From Linnemannia elongata (lineage: Eukaryota > Mortierellomycota > Mortierellomycetes > Mortierellales > Mortierellaceae), in NCBI GenBank assembly GCA_036320915.1, contig JAXBDG010000009.1:1674001-1738000 (forward strand): DNA of 64,000 nt, read 5' to 3'. The translations under genes and the position numbers were made by a program. This document shows positions 10,534-25,208 of this stretch, in pieces (position 1 is the stretch's first letter; each line of letters begins with the position of its first letter). Below the pieces are notes generated by a model that saw only the letters and a program-made list of their open reading frames with translations, did no database searches and was not told where the DNA came from.

Positions 10534-12871
10534 CTATTGTCTCTCAGTATCCAACTTAAGAGAAAAGAATACAAAAGGTCTGTAGTCCTTCTCGTTGAAT
10601 CCAGGAATAACATCATCTCCAGTGGCATCCTCCCCACCGTGGTGATGTGCACCGCCTCGGCTTGAAGGCGATCCTCCCAAATGGCCATACTGTGTCGTCA
10701 AAATGTCGAGAATCTTCTTGTCCTGCTTCAGCTTGGGCTTGATCGTGAAGCCGACAAAGTCTGGGGGAAGACCATAGCGCAAAACAGACTCAACAAAGAC
10801 GCGGAGCGACTTCAAGTGTGTCCATGCCTGGAAGACCTCACCAAAGTTCGTCTTGGCCAGTCTCAGAATTGTTGCCCACAGTTCCTTCTCAGACGCATCC
10901 ATCTCCTCCAGCTCACGCCTCTGCTCCTCAATCGCATCCTCGCTGTACTTGAAATCACGGACGATAAATCTAATCACATATTGCGTGCGTCAAAAGGTCA
11001 ATCGCCAATTCCTTTTTCTTCTACATTGCATATCTCGCAATTTAACACGAATGTGGTTCATATCGCGACGAGGTCAATTGCATCCCAAGTGCTCACCTCT
11101 CCTCGCGACACTTGTTGGTAAAGTCCTCTGAAATACGTCTGAAAAGTGTGACAGTGTACAGTCCGTACTCCTCATCCTCAGCAATTTTGCTATTCAAGAC
11201 ACAAGTATCGAAGCAATCGAAAGCGTGTCAGTAAAAGCGGCCTTCGTCAACAAACATTTGTCGCTGGAAGCTATCACAATGGTGTAACGTTGGACTAAAG
11301 TTGACGTACTTTGAGGACCGAGGAACGACCATTTGGGTAAGGCTCTCGTACTTGTTTGACCAGTCCTTGTAAAGAGTCCTAAGCGAGCATAGCAAGTAAT
11401 AAATTAGCATAATAATTTCTCACGCAGCTGTCGCATGGTCAGTAGTAAGAGCACATCTCGATCCATTAATACTCACTTGGGCACGGCGACAACAAGAGTC
11501 TCTAAGTATTCAGAGTCCAAAACGACGTGCTCCTTCTTGACAAAGGGGACAATGTTCCTGGACGCCAAGTTACCACTATATATCATTTAAGCAATCATTC
11601 AGTATAAGCGTTAGTCAAAGCCGACCATTGTCTCCGAAGTCTACAACTATCCTCATAGCTATACGTCGATCCAATTGAAACATCATAAGAGAGTCCTTAC
11701 ACCTCTCGCCTCTGGATTCCTTGCAAGTTTCCTTTGACAACACTGTAGTTGGCCATCTTGTTCTTCATCAGGGTATCAATCGACGCGACCTCCTATAGAG
11801 TTCGAATCCACGATGAAAAGACCCCCCTGTGTTAGCGACCAATTACCCTCAGTACTCCATATAGATATTCCAAAAGCATATTGTAAATACGCAGTATAAT
11901 GAAGCGTCGACGTACGTTGTTCAGAAGCTCGGCGAGCTCGACAAGAGACTTGTCCGTGCGGTACTTCATGGTGTTCCACTGGAAGGTCTTCAGAAAGTTA
12001 TCAATGGTCTCTATTGTACGCATGAACAGGGGCATACTCTCGATGTCAGCAGATCGTCCAAAAAAAATACATAGGGACACTAGATCACATCCCAAAGAAT
12101 ACGACACTGTTCCTGTTGTTGTAGTAATCCCCAGAAGCTGTGCCTCTCTTGTAAGATCTCCATGGTCAAATCATGCTGGGAAAACAGCTTTCAGGCAGAC
12201 GAAGAAAACCTCGAAGTTTCTCTCACTTTCTCAGTGAACACGCCCTCTAACCCTTCTGTCCATTTAAATCACACCTAGCTCCAATCCTAGTCCGGGAACT
12301 TACTCTCGTTCACAGAAAGACTTCCAGCAAGCTTGGTGGCAGCCTCGGCGCCCAGGAGCGATCGGATGATATCGACCAGCTTATTGGCTGACGACTCAAA
12401 AGCGGTATCTTGCTTCGCCAAGTCCTCCGATAATAAAACGAGCGTATCCAAAGTTCCAATCTATGTATGAATGCACACACAATGTGAACATAGTAAAATG
12501 TTGATGTTTGGTGAGAGGTGATTGTGTTAGTTTTTCCCAGGCGTCACGCATTCATTCAATTGAGCCATTCCACGCCAGTCAGAGAAAATGGGGTTGCAAA
12601 AACAAGCTGAAAGAATAACAGCAGGGACTACTCGTATCCAAACAACAACACCAAGTCGTAAGCTTTTCAAAAAGACGAGAGCGCTTGGCAGAAAAGAAAG
12701 GGACGCGTCGAGAAAGAAAGGCCCAAGGGACGGTACCTTGAATTCAGGGATGGGCAATGGGGCGACTTCGGCAAGGTCGTTCTGGCTGGAGGCGATTTTG
12801 GCCTTGAAGTTCTGGAAGGTGACGGTGCGGTTGCCCTCTCCGGGGACAGACACAAACCAGTACTCGGGCAT
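10534..12871 (-). CDS. VMA5: V-type H+-ATPase subunit C
   Basis: Subunit C of the V1 sector, the stator piece whose release controls V-ATPase disassembly; it acts at vacuole, Golgi and endosome membranes. Eight exons (complement): 12737-12871, 12304-12460, 11916-12079, 11701-11792, 11477-11575, 11310-11378, 11097-11189, 10534-10969; all phases close to give 414 residues, slightly above the usual 380-392. The N terminus MPEYWFVSVPGEG, the mid block FQWNTMKYRTDKSL, then MVVPRSS and the C-terminal block LRVFVESVLRYGLPP followed by YRPFVFFSLKL are hallmarks of the family. The start of exon 3 (12079) was chosen because it is the only upstream acceptor that keeps frame; this inserts about 15 family-atypical residues and is the least certain junction. 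A CRE palindrome lies 224 bases upstream. Confidence 0.95.
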
Positions 12872-13094
12872 GGCAATAGACGAAGGTGTAAGGGGGAAAA
12901 GGGAGTGGAGTGTTAATGAATAGAATGAAAAAAAGGATGCGATGAACCACCTGTCGACAAGTCGATCCTTTGACCTGCCTTAGTGAGAGCACTTCACGCC
13001 TCGAGGTCTGCGTGACTGTCAGGCCATGCCCCTGTGCGCTTGCATGTTGGTCAGAGGCAACCAAAACGAAGTAAACCTTGGACAAGGTGGTTGT

Positions 13095-13102
13095 TGACGT
13101 CA
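13095..13102. promoter_or_regulatory. CRE palindrome TGACGTCA upstream of VMA5
   Basis: Perfect 8-bp ATF/CREB-type site in the 338-base gap between FHIP and VMA5, 224 bases before the VMA5 start. The match is exact; binding is inferred. Nothing else recognisable lies in the gap (12872-13209). Confidence 0.45.
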
Positions 13103-13209
13103 AAGGGGAAGGGGGCAAGGGGGAAGGGGAAATACTTCTACCACTCTACTTCATTACGATATCCGATTGCATTCTATGTTTTTACTTTTGTTCAACAATG
13201 ACACTTTGT

Positions 13210-16200
13210 CTACAGAAACCGGACCTTGTCAATGCCAAGTCCACGGCGCACTTGTGCGACCGCAACAATCTCCTTGACAACCTCCTCCAGGATAACAACA
13301 TTCGTCAAAAGCTGACCCAACGTCACAGTCTTCTCGCGCTTTCCAGAGCTCGGAATGTCGCCCGAGGCCGTCGTGCTCGAAGATGCCTCGCGTGTCCGTC
13401 TTGAGGGCTTGGGAGTCTTAGGGGCATCGCCAGCTTCATCCGATCTGTCAACAGATCCCTCCACGCTCTCCTCCTCCTCGCTCATCTCTGACCGTCCTGT
13501 CTCTCCCTCAGTCTCGCTGTCAGAGTCGTTGATGAATCCATCAGAGAACAGGGGCTTGATCAACATGGTATTCATGGTCCTGAGAAGCACAGGGTTGGGG
13601 ATAGGGTTGGCCTGAGCACCGTACGATCCCCAGGAAGAAGGCTGAGTACCGGCAAGTCCGGCCATACCAGCGGGTCCCATTGGCCGAGCACCCATCGAAG
13701 TCGAGTAGTTCGAGTTTGTGTACAATGGGAGGGAGCCAGCCACGATAGAGGAACCTCTAGGGGGGTAGACTAAGACAGGGGACGTGGGCGATGACACATT
13801 GATATCAGCTTCCAGAGCTGGAGCCAATGGTCCGCCATTACCATTGCCGGCACCAGGCGCGACTGGGGAGGCGTTCTTGCCAAAAGGACGCTTGCTGATA
13901 CCTGTCGTAGGCGAGAGGAACGACATGTTGGAAGGCGATGACATGAGACTCGAAGGGGAGCTGCTCTTTCTGGCCTTGGGCGAAGGAATCATAAGGGTAG
14001 GTGGACGTGCTCCAGCGATTGGAGTGCGAGGAGTCGATCCTATGGGTCCAGGGCTCATCGAGGCTGCCATCGAAGGCGCATACTGGTGACGGGGGTCATA
14101 TGAAGCCTGGGGTCCGCTGTGATACTGTTGAGGTTGCTGGTGCTGCTGGTATTGCTGCGGGTACTGCTGAGACAGAGGCTGTTGGTACTGTTGAGGGTAT
14201 TGTTGATGCTGGTGTGGAGGTGCGCGGCGACTATCGTTGGCCAAGCCAGGGGTATGAATGGCGCTGTTGAGTTCCGTGGCGACCAAAAGGCCACGGCGGC
14301 GATCAGCAAGGTACTCGTCGAATCCATCAATCTCGCTTCTGTAGTAGTCCACCTGCTGGGTCAGGGTCTTGAGCATAGTAAAGAACGGAGGGAAGGACTT
14401 GAAGGCAGGCGAATCGGAGGCATCGGCGATGGTGGCAGGGACAGGCGAGTCTGTCTTGCCAGACTTGCCATTGGCGCCACGAGTGAGATAGGCAGGCAGT
14501 GAGTCCTCATCGTCAGAGTCGCCAAGCTGGAAGCGAACATCAGACTGAAGATTGGTCTCTTCTCCGTCAGCTGACTTCTTGATATCCGAGGACTTGAACA
14601 GCAGCCATCCTTCCAGAGAACGGTAGGGACAGACAGCCAAAGAGGTGATGACTCCTGTCAGGGCTAAGTTGAGCTCGACGCTGTGAGAAAAATAGTGATA
14701 GAGCATACCAAGCAAAATCTGCAAAAGAGGATCCGAAGGCAGCAGGCGGTGCATGGGAACAGGGTGGACCTTGTCGCAACAAGTAAGAGCGCTCATAGCC
14801 TCGGTGGTCTTTTCCTGCTCCCGAATAAAGGCATCGCCGGAAAGTTCTTCGGGTAGATCCATCTTTTGGCCGTACTTCATACTGCGACGGCGTTGCTTCT
14901 TCTGCTCCATGACAGACAGTTGACCAGGCTTGGCCTCGCTTCTTTCCTTCCTCTGCAAGAAGCACTGGTGGGTCTCAACGGTGCCCTCGGCATCGCGCAA
15001 GTACGACTCATATCCGTTGCAAAAGATCTCGGCAGTGTTGTGGGGATTGATGGTCGAGATAAGGGCGTAAAAGAGGTCGAGTTCGTGGACATGGTGGCTG
15101 ATCATAGTCAACTCGGCATCCATGGAGTTGGATTGGTCGGGCGACTCGCGGAAGGAGGTTGCCTTGCTGTCAGGCTGGATGCTGAGCAACTTGAGCGAGT
15201 ACTTGCAGTGGCGGGTGATGACGGTGTTCAACAGCTTCAAGGTCGCAATCACTGTGGGCTGAGATCGGGACTTGAGTCGCGAAAGGATCAGATCCTTGAG
15301 GGTGAAGCGTCCGTGAGCCATGAAGTAGGGCGATGTTCCTTGAGGGTTCTGAATCTCCGCGAATGCGTCGTCAGTAGCTGCGGGTGCCTTGGTGTCACCT
15401 TGCTCGTCGTCTGAAGCCATCAGGAAACCAACCACCAAGTCGACCAACGCCTCGTGCTCAAGGACTTGAAGGATCAAATCGATGTAGCTGATGACAGCCA
15501 CAGAGCTCCCGTCCGTGTCGGAGCACTCCAAGATGGAGGGGTACAAAATGTTCTCCAAGAAAACCGACTTGAACGAGACCAAAAGGGCGGCGACAATGTC
15601 GCTGTTGGGGCATCGCATCATGATGTCCTGGCAAAACTCGAGCAGCTTTAAGAAGGCATCCAGTCTCGATTGAAAGTCGGGAGAGGTCGATACTTCAATG
15701 TTGGCTCGGTTCGATTGGGTCGTCTCAGCGGGGGGTGCGCGGTCGTTTAGAGTCCCGACCATGCTGTTAATATTGTTAGGTCCACCGCGAACAAGCAACT
15801 TGCGGGGGAGTTGAGAGTAAGACGCACCGACTCCTGCACTCAAAAAGGAGGTGAAGCCCAACTCCATGATGTATTCTCCGAGAGATCCAGTCGCCAATTC
15901 CATCAAGAACAACAATCCGGTTCGAGCAAAGTCGCCGGCCTTTCCTTCCAGGTGTACGAATCGTGAAAGATATGAGAAGAGCAAGAACTCATAATCGCTC
16001 TTGGGTTGAGGGACGGCCTGAGGGATGTTCGAGCTGTCCTTGTTGGGTGCATCCGATGAAATCGAGTCCTGTGTTGCCGAATCCTGTCCTGCCGATGAGT
16101 CGAGTGATCGCTGAGCAGCGGCGGCATCGTTGGCCGCATCGGCAGTAGCCGTCTTAATGGTCTTCAACAGCTCCATGGTCTCAATGGTCTTTTGAAGTCT

Positions 16201-16963
16201 CTTGGCGGCTCCGCGCTGGGGGACGGTGAGCCATTGCTTGTCGTGGAAAAAGATGTTGAGGAGCTCAGGGTAACCGTGGATCTTGGAGCAGAGGATGTAC
16301 ATAAGATCGACGAGGTCCTCATGGTAGCTCTCACCATCAAACTCTGCTCCTTGGGCACATGTCCGGAGGAGCTTGACGGTGGGCTTGTGGACAGCGTTGT
16401 GGACCAAGAATCGGTCATCCAGTAGGTTGATCATGCCGGCAATCGTCCGAATCGTCTCGCCCATGATACCCTTGGGCTCGTCACCCTCAGCATTGTTCAC
16501 CAGCTTGGTAAGGACGTTGTTTTTGAGAAGATATTCCATACAGACACCCGTTGTTCCTGAAGCGTCGTCGAGACGAGACTCTTCGTCAACAAGGAGGTCG
16601 ACCATGTTCTTGAGGCGCATAGGAATCTCAGTCTGCTGAACGTACAGGCTGCGTTTCTCAGGGGTCGAAAAACCGTTCTGTGAAAACAAAAGGAGGATGA
16701 ACACGACAGTGGGTCAGTCATCAGCCTCATCTGGTTGGATGATGTCTGCTTTGTCTCATACCATCATTTCTTGCTGTTTATCTCCCACGCCTGTGAACAA
16801 ATACTTCAAAGCGGCATTGAAGTGAGCATGTATGTGCAAGTGTGATTACCTCAACTACAGTCCAGCACTTGTTGAAGCGGTTGACCTGCATGGCGCTGCT
16901 AGGCTGGGCCTTGGGAGCGGTCATGATGGTCTTTTTCAGTTTGTTCCAGAAACTGGAGTCCAT
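13210..16963 (-). CDS. FHIP family protein (FAM160/RAI16-like), Fts-Hook-interacting protein
   Basis: Predicted member of the Fts-Hook-FHIP complex, which links early endosomes to dynein/dynactin for long-range transport in hyphae. Exons (complement): 16850-16963, 16762-16803, 13210-16677, giving 1207 residues. Family features: N-terminal FNKCWTVVE, then the block SDYEFLLFSYLSRFVHLEGK (~287-306), GDFARTGLLFLMEL and SYSQLPRKLLVRGG, followed by RFTLKDLILSRLKSRSQPTV and LLNTVITRHCKYSLKLL, as in FAM160/RAI16-like proteins. The C-terminal third is low complexity: a Gln-rich segment (HQQYPQQYQQ and similar, about 14120-14210), Ser/Pro linkers, an acidic stretch and a predicted C-terminal helix. Intron 1 is only 46 bases, and exon 2 was placed by frame and by continuity with the family. 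Identity rests on remembered family similarity; a search would confirm it. Confidence 0.82.
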
Positions 16964-17541
16964 GGTGGATTATGTATGCCTCTGTGTTAAAGTGGGAGTA
17001 TGAAGTGTTGGGTGATGGAATGAGGGAGAGTGAGCTCACAGCGACCTTTGCAGGCGGTCAGGGTGAGATTGTCTAGAGGGAGGGACTGATGATGGTTTGT
17101 GAGAAGGAGGTAGGGATGATAACAAGGGTGGTGGTAGCGGTGGTGGCGTCCGGCAGTCGAGGCGAGAGAAGGTGAGGGCGGAGGTAAAGAAGAGAGGGAG
17201 AGCGTGGAGAGAAAGCGATATATAAAAAGGTGTTTCTCAGGGACGAAGGCCAGGCCATTCATGAAGACAGTCCGTTTTGGTTGGGTGAACAGTGGCTAAA
17301 ATTATCGTTGGGACGGCATGGCATGGTCGCACGGGCATACACAATAGAAATCTCAATCAATGAGCAAAATCATATTATTTGCTTTCCTAGCGAAGATTCA
17401 CTAAAAGTCAAGGGTAAAGGGTTCCCCCTTCACGCTCCTTAATCGGTTTTTGTCATCTTGCCCTATCGCTTCGAAACGTTGTCCGTAGCTATCCAGTTCA
17501 TCCGCAATGGAGAAAAAAGAGTCGAATGGCTGGATGTATTT
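16964..17541. other. FHIP upstream region / helicase 3' UTR
   Basis: 578 bases between two minus-strand genes. A TATATA lies near 17217-17224, about 255 bases upstream of the FHIP start. Purine-rich direct short repeats occur around 17090-17200. No open frame is convincing. Confidence 0.5.
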
Positions 17542-19896
<2,355 letters not shown>

Positions 19897-20351
19897 GTTG
19901 TAGGATGTTCGAATAAGTGTGTTGAATTTATGTAAGAGAGAGTGTAGAGGAAGGAAGGAAAAGGGTAGAAGAGGAGGCAAGAGAGAAGAGTGGTGGTAGA
20001 AGAAGGATGAAGAGAATCAACGAGGTGCCTTTTCTTTTATGCGCGGGAATCACGCGATTTGATTGGCTGAGAGGGAAACACAGCAGACATGGAAATCACG
20101 ACGCCTTTTTGTTACATTTAAGCAAGCATTCAAGTGCACAACATGGACAAATATAAACATCTCCATCGTCATCGTTCCATTAGATATATTACAGTGTGTG
20201 AACGAGGAGAACACCATGATATACAAATACAAAAATTATGTAAAATACAAAAAGACTGGCATGAGAAAAAGAAGTCGAAACAGGCCACAAGTGGACCATC
20301 CCGGCTCCGAAAAAACGTATCATCCCAGCCTTTGGTTTGTCGAGGAGACTT
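19897..20351. other. Helicase upstream region / MFS 3' UTR
   Basis: 455 bases between two minus-strand genes, with AT-rich sequence (20090-20270) near the MFS 3' side. No gene or structured element recognised. Confidence 0.5.
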
Positions 20352-22080
20352 CTACTTATTCTCCTCCACGGGTGCATCATCACTGCCCTTGATTTCGTCA
20401 TCATCGACCTGACTGCTCTCCGATGGAATGTTGCCAGCCTCCGCCTCCTTCTCAGCTCTGGCCAGCTTCTTCTTCTCGAGTGTAGCCTTAGAAGGGACAA
20501 AGACCAACGTGATACCGACACAGAGTAAGGTCACAGCGAATCCGATCCAGAGACCGACCTGGTATCCCTTCAAACTCGATCCTGTTTTATGAATCACAGC
20601 CTCCGAGATGGCATTGGTAATCGCCAACCCGACACCTGATCCTGCTTGCATTGCAACCGAGAAAACCGCGCCTGAAGGTAGGGTAAAGAAACATCAGAAG
20701 AGTGTCGTCAGTTATATGTCTGCCACATAGAAGATCACACTTTGTGAAGTAGTTTATGTGAATGGGCTTGGAATTGAAACTTACTGTTGAGACCGTGTTC
20801 ACCAGATTTGGCCATGGTTAGGGCGGCGACCATGGCGGAGGTGTAGGTCATTGCAATACCAATCTCGCCAATGCACATCGAGGGGAAGGGCAGGGGCCAG
20901 TAGCTAGTGTCAGCATCAGCAATGGCGAAAAGAGCAGCCGAGACTGCCATGCATCCTGTTCCGATCACCAACAGGGGCTTGGCGCCCACTTTGGGGATCA
21001 AGTATCCGGCAAGAGGGTTCAGGACGAGTCCTGGGAATGCCAAGGGGAAGAAGGCATAGGCAGTGTTCAAGGCCCCGTAACCCATGACTTCCTGGAAAAT
21101 GAGGGTGCAGTAGAGGTTGTAGACAAGGTACCATGTTTGGTATAGAGCGCCGACAATCAACATGGCAGTGAACATGCGCGTGCGGAAGATGGTCAAAGGA
21201 AGCATGGGCGACTCGACCTTCTTTTCAATCCAGACAAAGAGACCCAGAAGCAAGACTCCGAGGATGAGGCAGACAATGACCTGGACCGACTTCCAGTTTC
21301 CATCCGAGATGCCGTAGACGATAGCGAGCAGGGCAGCTGTGATGGTGATGGCTCCAGCGAGATCTAGTTTAACGTTGGCGCGGTACTCGGCACTCGACTC
21401 TGGGATGACAAAGTAGGCGACGATGGCAACCAGCAAACCCATAATGGCCGAACTATATTGGTGAATGAGAGAGGGGTAAGAATCTACATTTTTAGATTGG
21501 ATTGAAAGCAGTAGTATGCGTAGTTTTTCAAAGGAGCTACGCCCAATATAAATTCTTACATGTAAAAAATGTACTTCCAGCCGATGGTGGCGGTAAAGAC
21601 ACCTCCGAGGACGAGACCAATACCGAATCCAAGGGCACCGCTGCTGGAGAAGACGGAGAGGGCCCTAGACTTTTCGACTTCCTCGATGTAGGTAAACTGG
21701 ATCAGGGCGAGGGCGTTGGGGATGGTTGCAGCAGCGCCGAGACCTTGCATGGCACGAGCGATGCAGAGAAGGATAACACTGTTGCTGAGTCCACAGACGA
21801 GGGACCAGATCGAGAACCAGACAAGTCCGACGAGGAAGAACAACTTGTGACCATACTTGTCGCCGAGCTTGCCTCCGATCAAGAGGAATGTACCAAAAGT
21901 CAAGGTGAAGGCGTTGACGATCCAAGGTAGTTGGCTTTCGGAAAAGTTGAGCTCGGCCTTGATGGTGGGGAGGGAAATGTTGACGGCGGAGAGGTTTGCG
22001 ACGTCGATGAATTGTGCGAGGCAGAAGACGACGAGGATGGCCCACTTGGGGGTCGAGTGCGCCGACTTTGGAGTCAGCAT
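20352..22080 (-). CDS. Major facilitator superfamily transporter, DHA2-like (14-TM)
   Basis: Proton-driven multidrug or toxin exporter by family, in the plasma or vacuolar membrane. Exons (complement): 21560-22080, 20785-21452, 20352-20671, giving 502 residues. After a short cytosolic start the protein shows about 13-14 hydrophobic segments. MFS signatures are visible: LIGGKLGDKYGHK between TM2 and TM3 (motif A), ARAMQGLGAAATIPNALALI in TM4 (motif B) and SSGALGFGIGLVLGGV in TM5 (motif C, antiporter type). These, and the overall length, fit the DHA2 drug:H+ antiporter family (Atr1-like). The C-terminal ~50 residues are charged (KKKLARAEKEAEAG then acidic). Substrate cannot be inferred. The gene is divergent from RRP45 across a 1.5-kb gap. 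Confidence 0.9.
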
Positions 22081-23594
22081 GGCGAGTTGAATGGAGTGAG
22101 TTTTTTTTGAGAGAGGGCGAATGAAAGAGTGTGAATGAAGGAATGAGGTAATGTTGAATGAGAGATGGTGGACGAAGGAGAAAGAAAAGAAAAAGAAAAA
22201 AAAGAAAAGAAAATCGAGAGAAGAGTTTAAAACGGTCAACAATTGGTTGCCCGCTCTTGTGGGACCTTGATTTGGGTTCCGAAGGAGGGAAAGAAGAAGT
22301 CTCCGACTGAAGACGGTTTTAACGTCGCATGGGTGTGTGAGCAAGACACAGATACTGACACATGGGTGAGAAAGAAACCCTACACGCCTTGATTTCTTGA
22401 CAGGGGGCTCCACTTTCAATCAATGGCGAAGAGAGCCAGACAAATATACAAAATAGGGGTAAGGGACCCCAGGTGGAGATGATCAGAAAAACTGGCGCCT
22501 CAAGTGCTGAGATAGGCAGAGCTCCTTGATTGGTTTCATCGGCTCAAAAGGATAGATCACCATCCACTTTGTTCAACAGCTTTGCTCTCACAATTAGAAA
22601 AAGGATGGGTGTAAACTACACCCTTGTGGTTGAGTGTACCACCCACCTTTCTTTTACCCCGCATTTTCATCCCACTCCACCTTTTTTTTTTTTCTTCTTT
22701 CTTTTTTTGTGTTTGTGTTCATTCTGTGCCCTTAGCTCTCTTTTCGTTCATTGGGTGAATGCGTTCACTCCTCAAGGAAAGATCCGTGTAAACACCACAC
22801 ATACACAAACAACAGACAGCCCTTCTGTCCGACCAAGGATGGTCTGTGCCCTGACACACTTTATGTTGCAACACCCTTGAGGCTATCATACACCATACTT
22901 ATTTCTTGGCTCTTCATGTAAGAAAAAAAGATTATCGACGACAAGGCACCTTCACAGAAACATTCTACGGGCAAATGGATATTGAACCTATGCCTAGTCT
23001 CATATTCCCACAGAACCAAGTTCCAATTGTGGTGCCTCCGAAGCTCAAGAAATCTCTTAACAGGAAGGAGGGAGGGTATGAGACAAAAGGTCGGTTCATT
23101 CGACGCTGGAGACTCAAGATGAACGGGAAAGGGAGAGGGAAAACAAGAAAGAAAGAAACGGTCTTGTGTGGAAGTTCACAAGAGACTCACGAGGAACGCG
23201 AAAAGAAGTAGAAAACAGAAGTGTGAAGAAGATACAAAAAGCAGTTGGGACAATGCTTGATAACTTATGCCTTCGAACTAAGGCGATACCATCCTCCTTT
23301 TCTCAATCAGCTCTTTGAGAATGATCCTTTGTTTTGCTATTTTATTTTGTATTCAAACGAAGGCAGAAGCCTGAGGGATAAGAGTAGGAAGGAGGGCGAA
23401 GAGTAAAAAAGAGGTCAGAGGGTAGGAGACACTTTGCCTGCTAAGTGACTGGCGTAGGTGTGGCTTAGTTGTATTGATTGCACTCTCCAGCAAGCACTTT
23501 CTTTTTTTGTTCATTGCATTCGCCACCAAATCGACTTCCTCTTTCGACAGACGCACACGCATCACCTTCCATCACCAAATCAACACAGACACAA
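22081..23594. other. Divergent upstream region, MFS transporter / RRP45
   Basis: 1.5 kb between divergent starts. It holds a pyrimidine run at about 22680-22710 and several CACCC/CACCCTT motifs, plus an unsupported 101-codon frame at 22906. I see no RNA gene or repeat family. The unusual width for this window suggests a large promoter for the transporter, as is common for inducible MFS exporters. Confidence 0.45.
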
Positions 23595-24921
23595 ATGAGA
23601 GACGCTGATCCATCAACAAACGAACGCGAGTTCCTTCTGGCCGCCTTGAAGGACGGCGCACGCATTGACGGACGCAAGTTTTACGACTTTAGAACCCTCC
23701 GCCTCACGTTCGGTGCCGAGTACGGTGCCGTCGAAGTCCAACTCGGCAACACCAGGTCAGCACCTATACCCTCACTATCCACGTCTTTGAATCATGAAAC
23801 AAAAGGGAAGGAAGACATGCTCATGTTACTGGTAAGCAGGATCTGACAATTTATTTTCTTTTTCGTGTTCTTGACAAAACAGAGTTCTCGCAAAAGTGTC
23901 ATGTGAGGTGATCAGACCTTATACCGACAAGCCCACCGAGGGTTTCCTTATGTTCAACACTGAACTGTCACCAATGGCCTCAGCGGCATTCGAAGTTGGA
24001 AGGTAAGGCATTTCTCACCTCCTTATCGCGACCAATTTCGTTTGATTCATTCTCGCGAACAAACACTGACCTGCGTTTTATTAATTGGTACGTTAATAGA
24101 CAAACAGACGAGGAGGTTCTTGTGAGTCGACTGATCGAGAAGGCAATGAGGAGGAGCAGAGCACTGGACACCGAAGGATTGTGTATTGTTGCAGGAGAGA
24201 AGGTGTGGTCAATTCGTGTGGATATTCATTTCTTGGATCATGATGGAAACTTGGTCGACGCAGCCTGTATTGCAGCCATCACAGCTTTGCTTCACTTCAG
24301 GAGGCCAGACGTAACAGTCGTCGGCGAGGACGTTACTATCGTGAGTTGCTTGTTATTTTTCTGAGATCATGGGAATGGAACATAACCTTGTCATCTCGAA
24401 CAACAATCGCGCATTGGACTAACAATCGCGTTTTGGGCTTTGCTCTTTGTCTCTTGTCTGTTTTGTAGCATACCCTTGAGCAAAGGAACCCAGTGCCGCT
24501 CAGTATCCATCACATCCCTATCTGCACCACCTTTGCTTTCTTCAACAATGGGTACGGTCCCTTTCAACTTGCATGCAGCACAGGACAGGATATCGGTTGA
24601 ACTAGCATCGTGTCTTTCTTGTGTGTCGGATTACGCAACATCCACTAACACTCTTCCTAAAATCCTCCCTCATGAACCTTTGATAGTGAGCGCATGGTTG
24701 TTGATCCTACATTCTTGGAGGAGCAGGTCAAGGAGGGCGACATGACGATCACACTCAACGTCCATAAGGAGGTCTGCGCACTGTCCAAGGCTGGCGGTAT
24801 CCCCATGGAGATTGATCAGATCCTGCAGTGCACGAAGGTTGCTGTTGTCAAAGTTGCTGAAATTACTGCTCAAATCCAAGCAGCCCTTGAAGCAGATGCC
24901 AAAAAGCGGTAAGAACACGTT

Positions 24922-24965
<44 letters not shown>

Positions 24966-25055
24966 TAATGCAGGACTTAAGTAGCATAGGATGCAGTGAA
25001 AACTGAGAACTAACGTTTTTTTTCCAATGTTAATAGTCAGATCGCCAGGAAATAA
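23595..25055 (+). CDS. RRP45: Exosome complex subunit Rrp45 (EXOSC9)
   Basis: RNase PH-fold ring subunit of the RNA exosome (3'-5' RNA processing, nucleus and cytoplasm); catalytically inactive by family. Six exons: 23595-23755, 23883-24002, 24100-24340, 24469-24551, 24687-24908, 25037-25055; every junction keeps frame and yields 281 residues, close to the yeast protein (~305) but with a shorter tail than animal EXOSC9. Recognisable blocks: LKDGARIDGR, FGAEYGAVEVQLGNTR, GFLMFNTELSPMAS, LDTEGLCIVAGEKVWSIRVD (with following HFLDHDGN), VPLSIHHIPICTTFAFF and SKAGGIPMEIDQILQC. The last exon encodes only RQIARK then TAA and follows a T-rich intron. The start ATG at 23595 fits the family N terminus; an upstream in-frame ATG at 23478 would add an unrelated leader. 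Confidence 0.95.
24925..24962. repeat. T38 homopolymer in RRP45 intron 5
   Basis: 38 uninterrupted T inside the last intron; the longest homopolymer in the window and a likely site of assembly length error. Confidence 0.95.
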
Positions 25056-25109
25056 AGCAGGAGAAAGGGACTACACGTTTCATCAACAGCAACATACAAC
25101 AGCAAACAT

Positions 25110-25115
25110 AATAAA
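25110..25115 (+). terminator. Poly(A) signal AATAAA of RRP45
   Basis: AATAAA 55 bases after the RRP45 stop, in an A-rich context between convergent genes. Confidence 0.5.
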
Positions 25116-25208
25116 ACCACGATCATCCAATACCACTTTGACAGGATTCTGTATGTTAACTACGCCAAATATTATTCAGACCTGATTTTAAAGTTGAACA
25201 AGAAATCT

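Noticed and set aside
12081..12190. Possible extra VMA5 exon (frame with HDLTMEILQERHSFWGLL)
   Set aside because: Joining it to the preceding exon gives an immediate stop; the acceptor at 12079 keeps frame.
22906..23211. 101-codon + frame between MFS and RRP45
   Set aside because: Lys/Arg-rich, no recognisable motif, and the adjoining sequence looks non-coding; kept out for lack of support.
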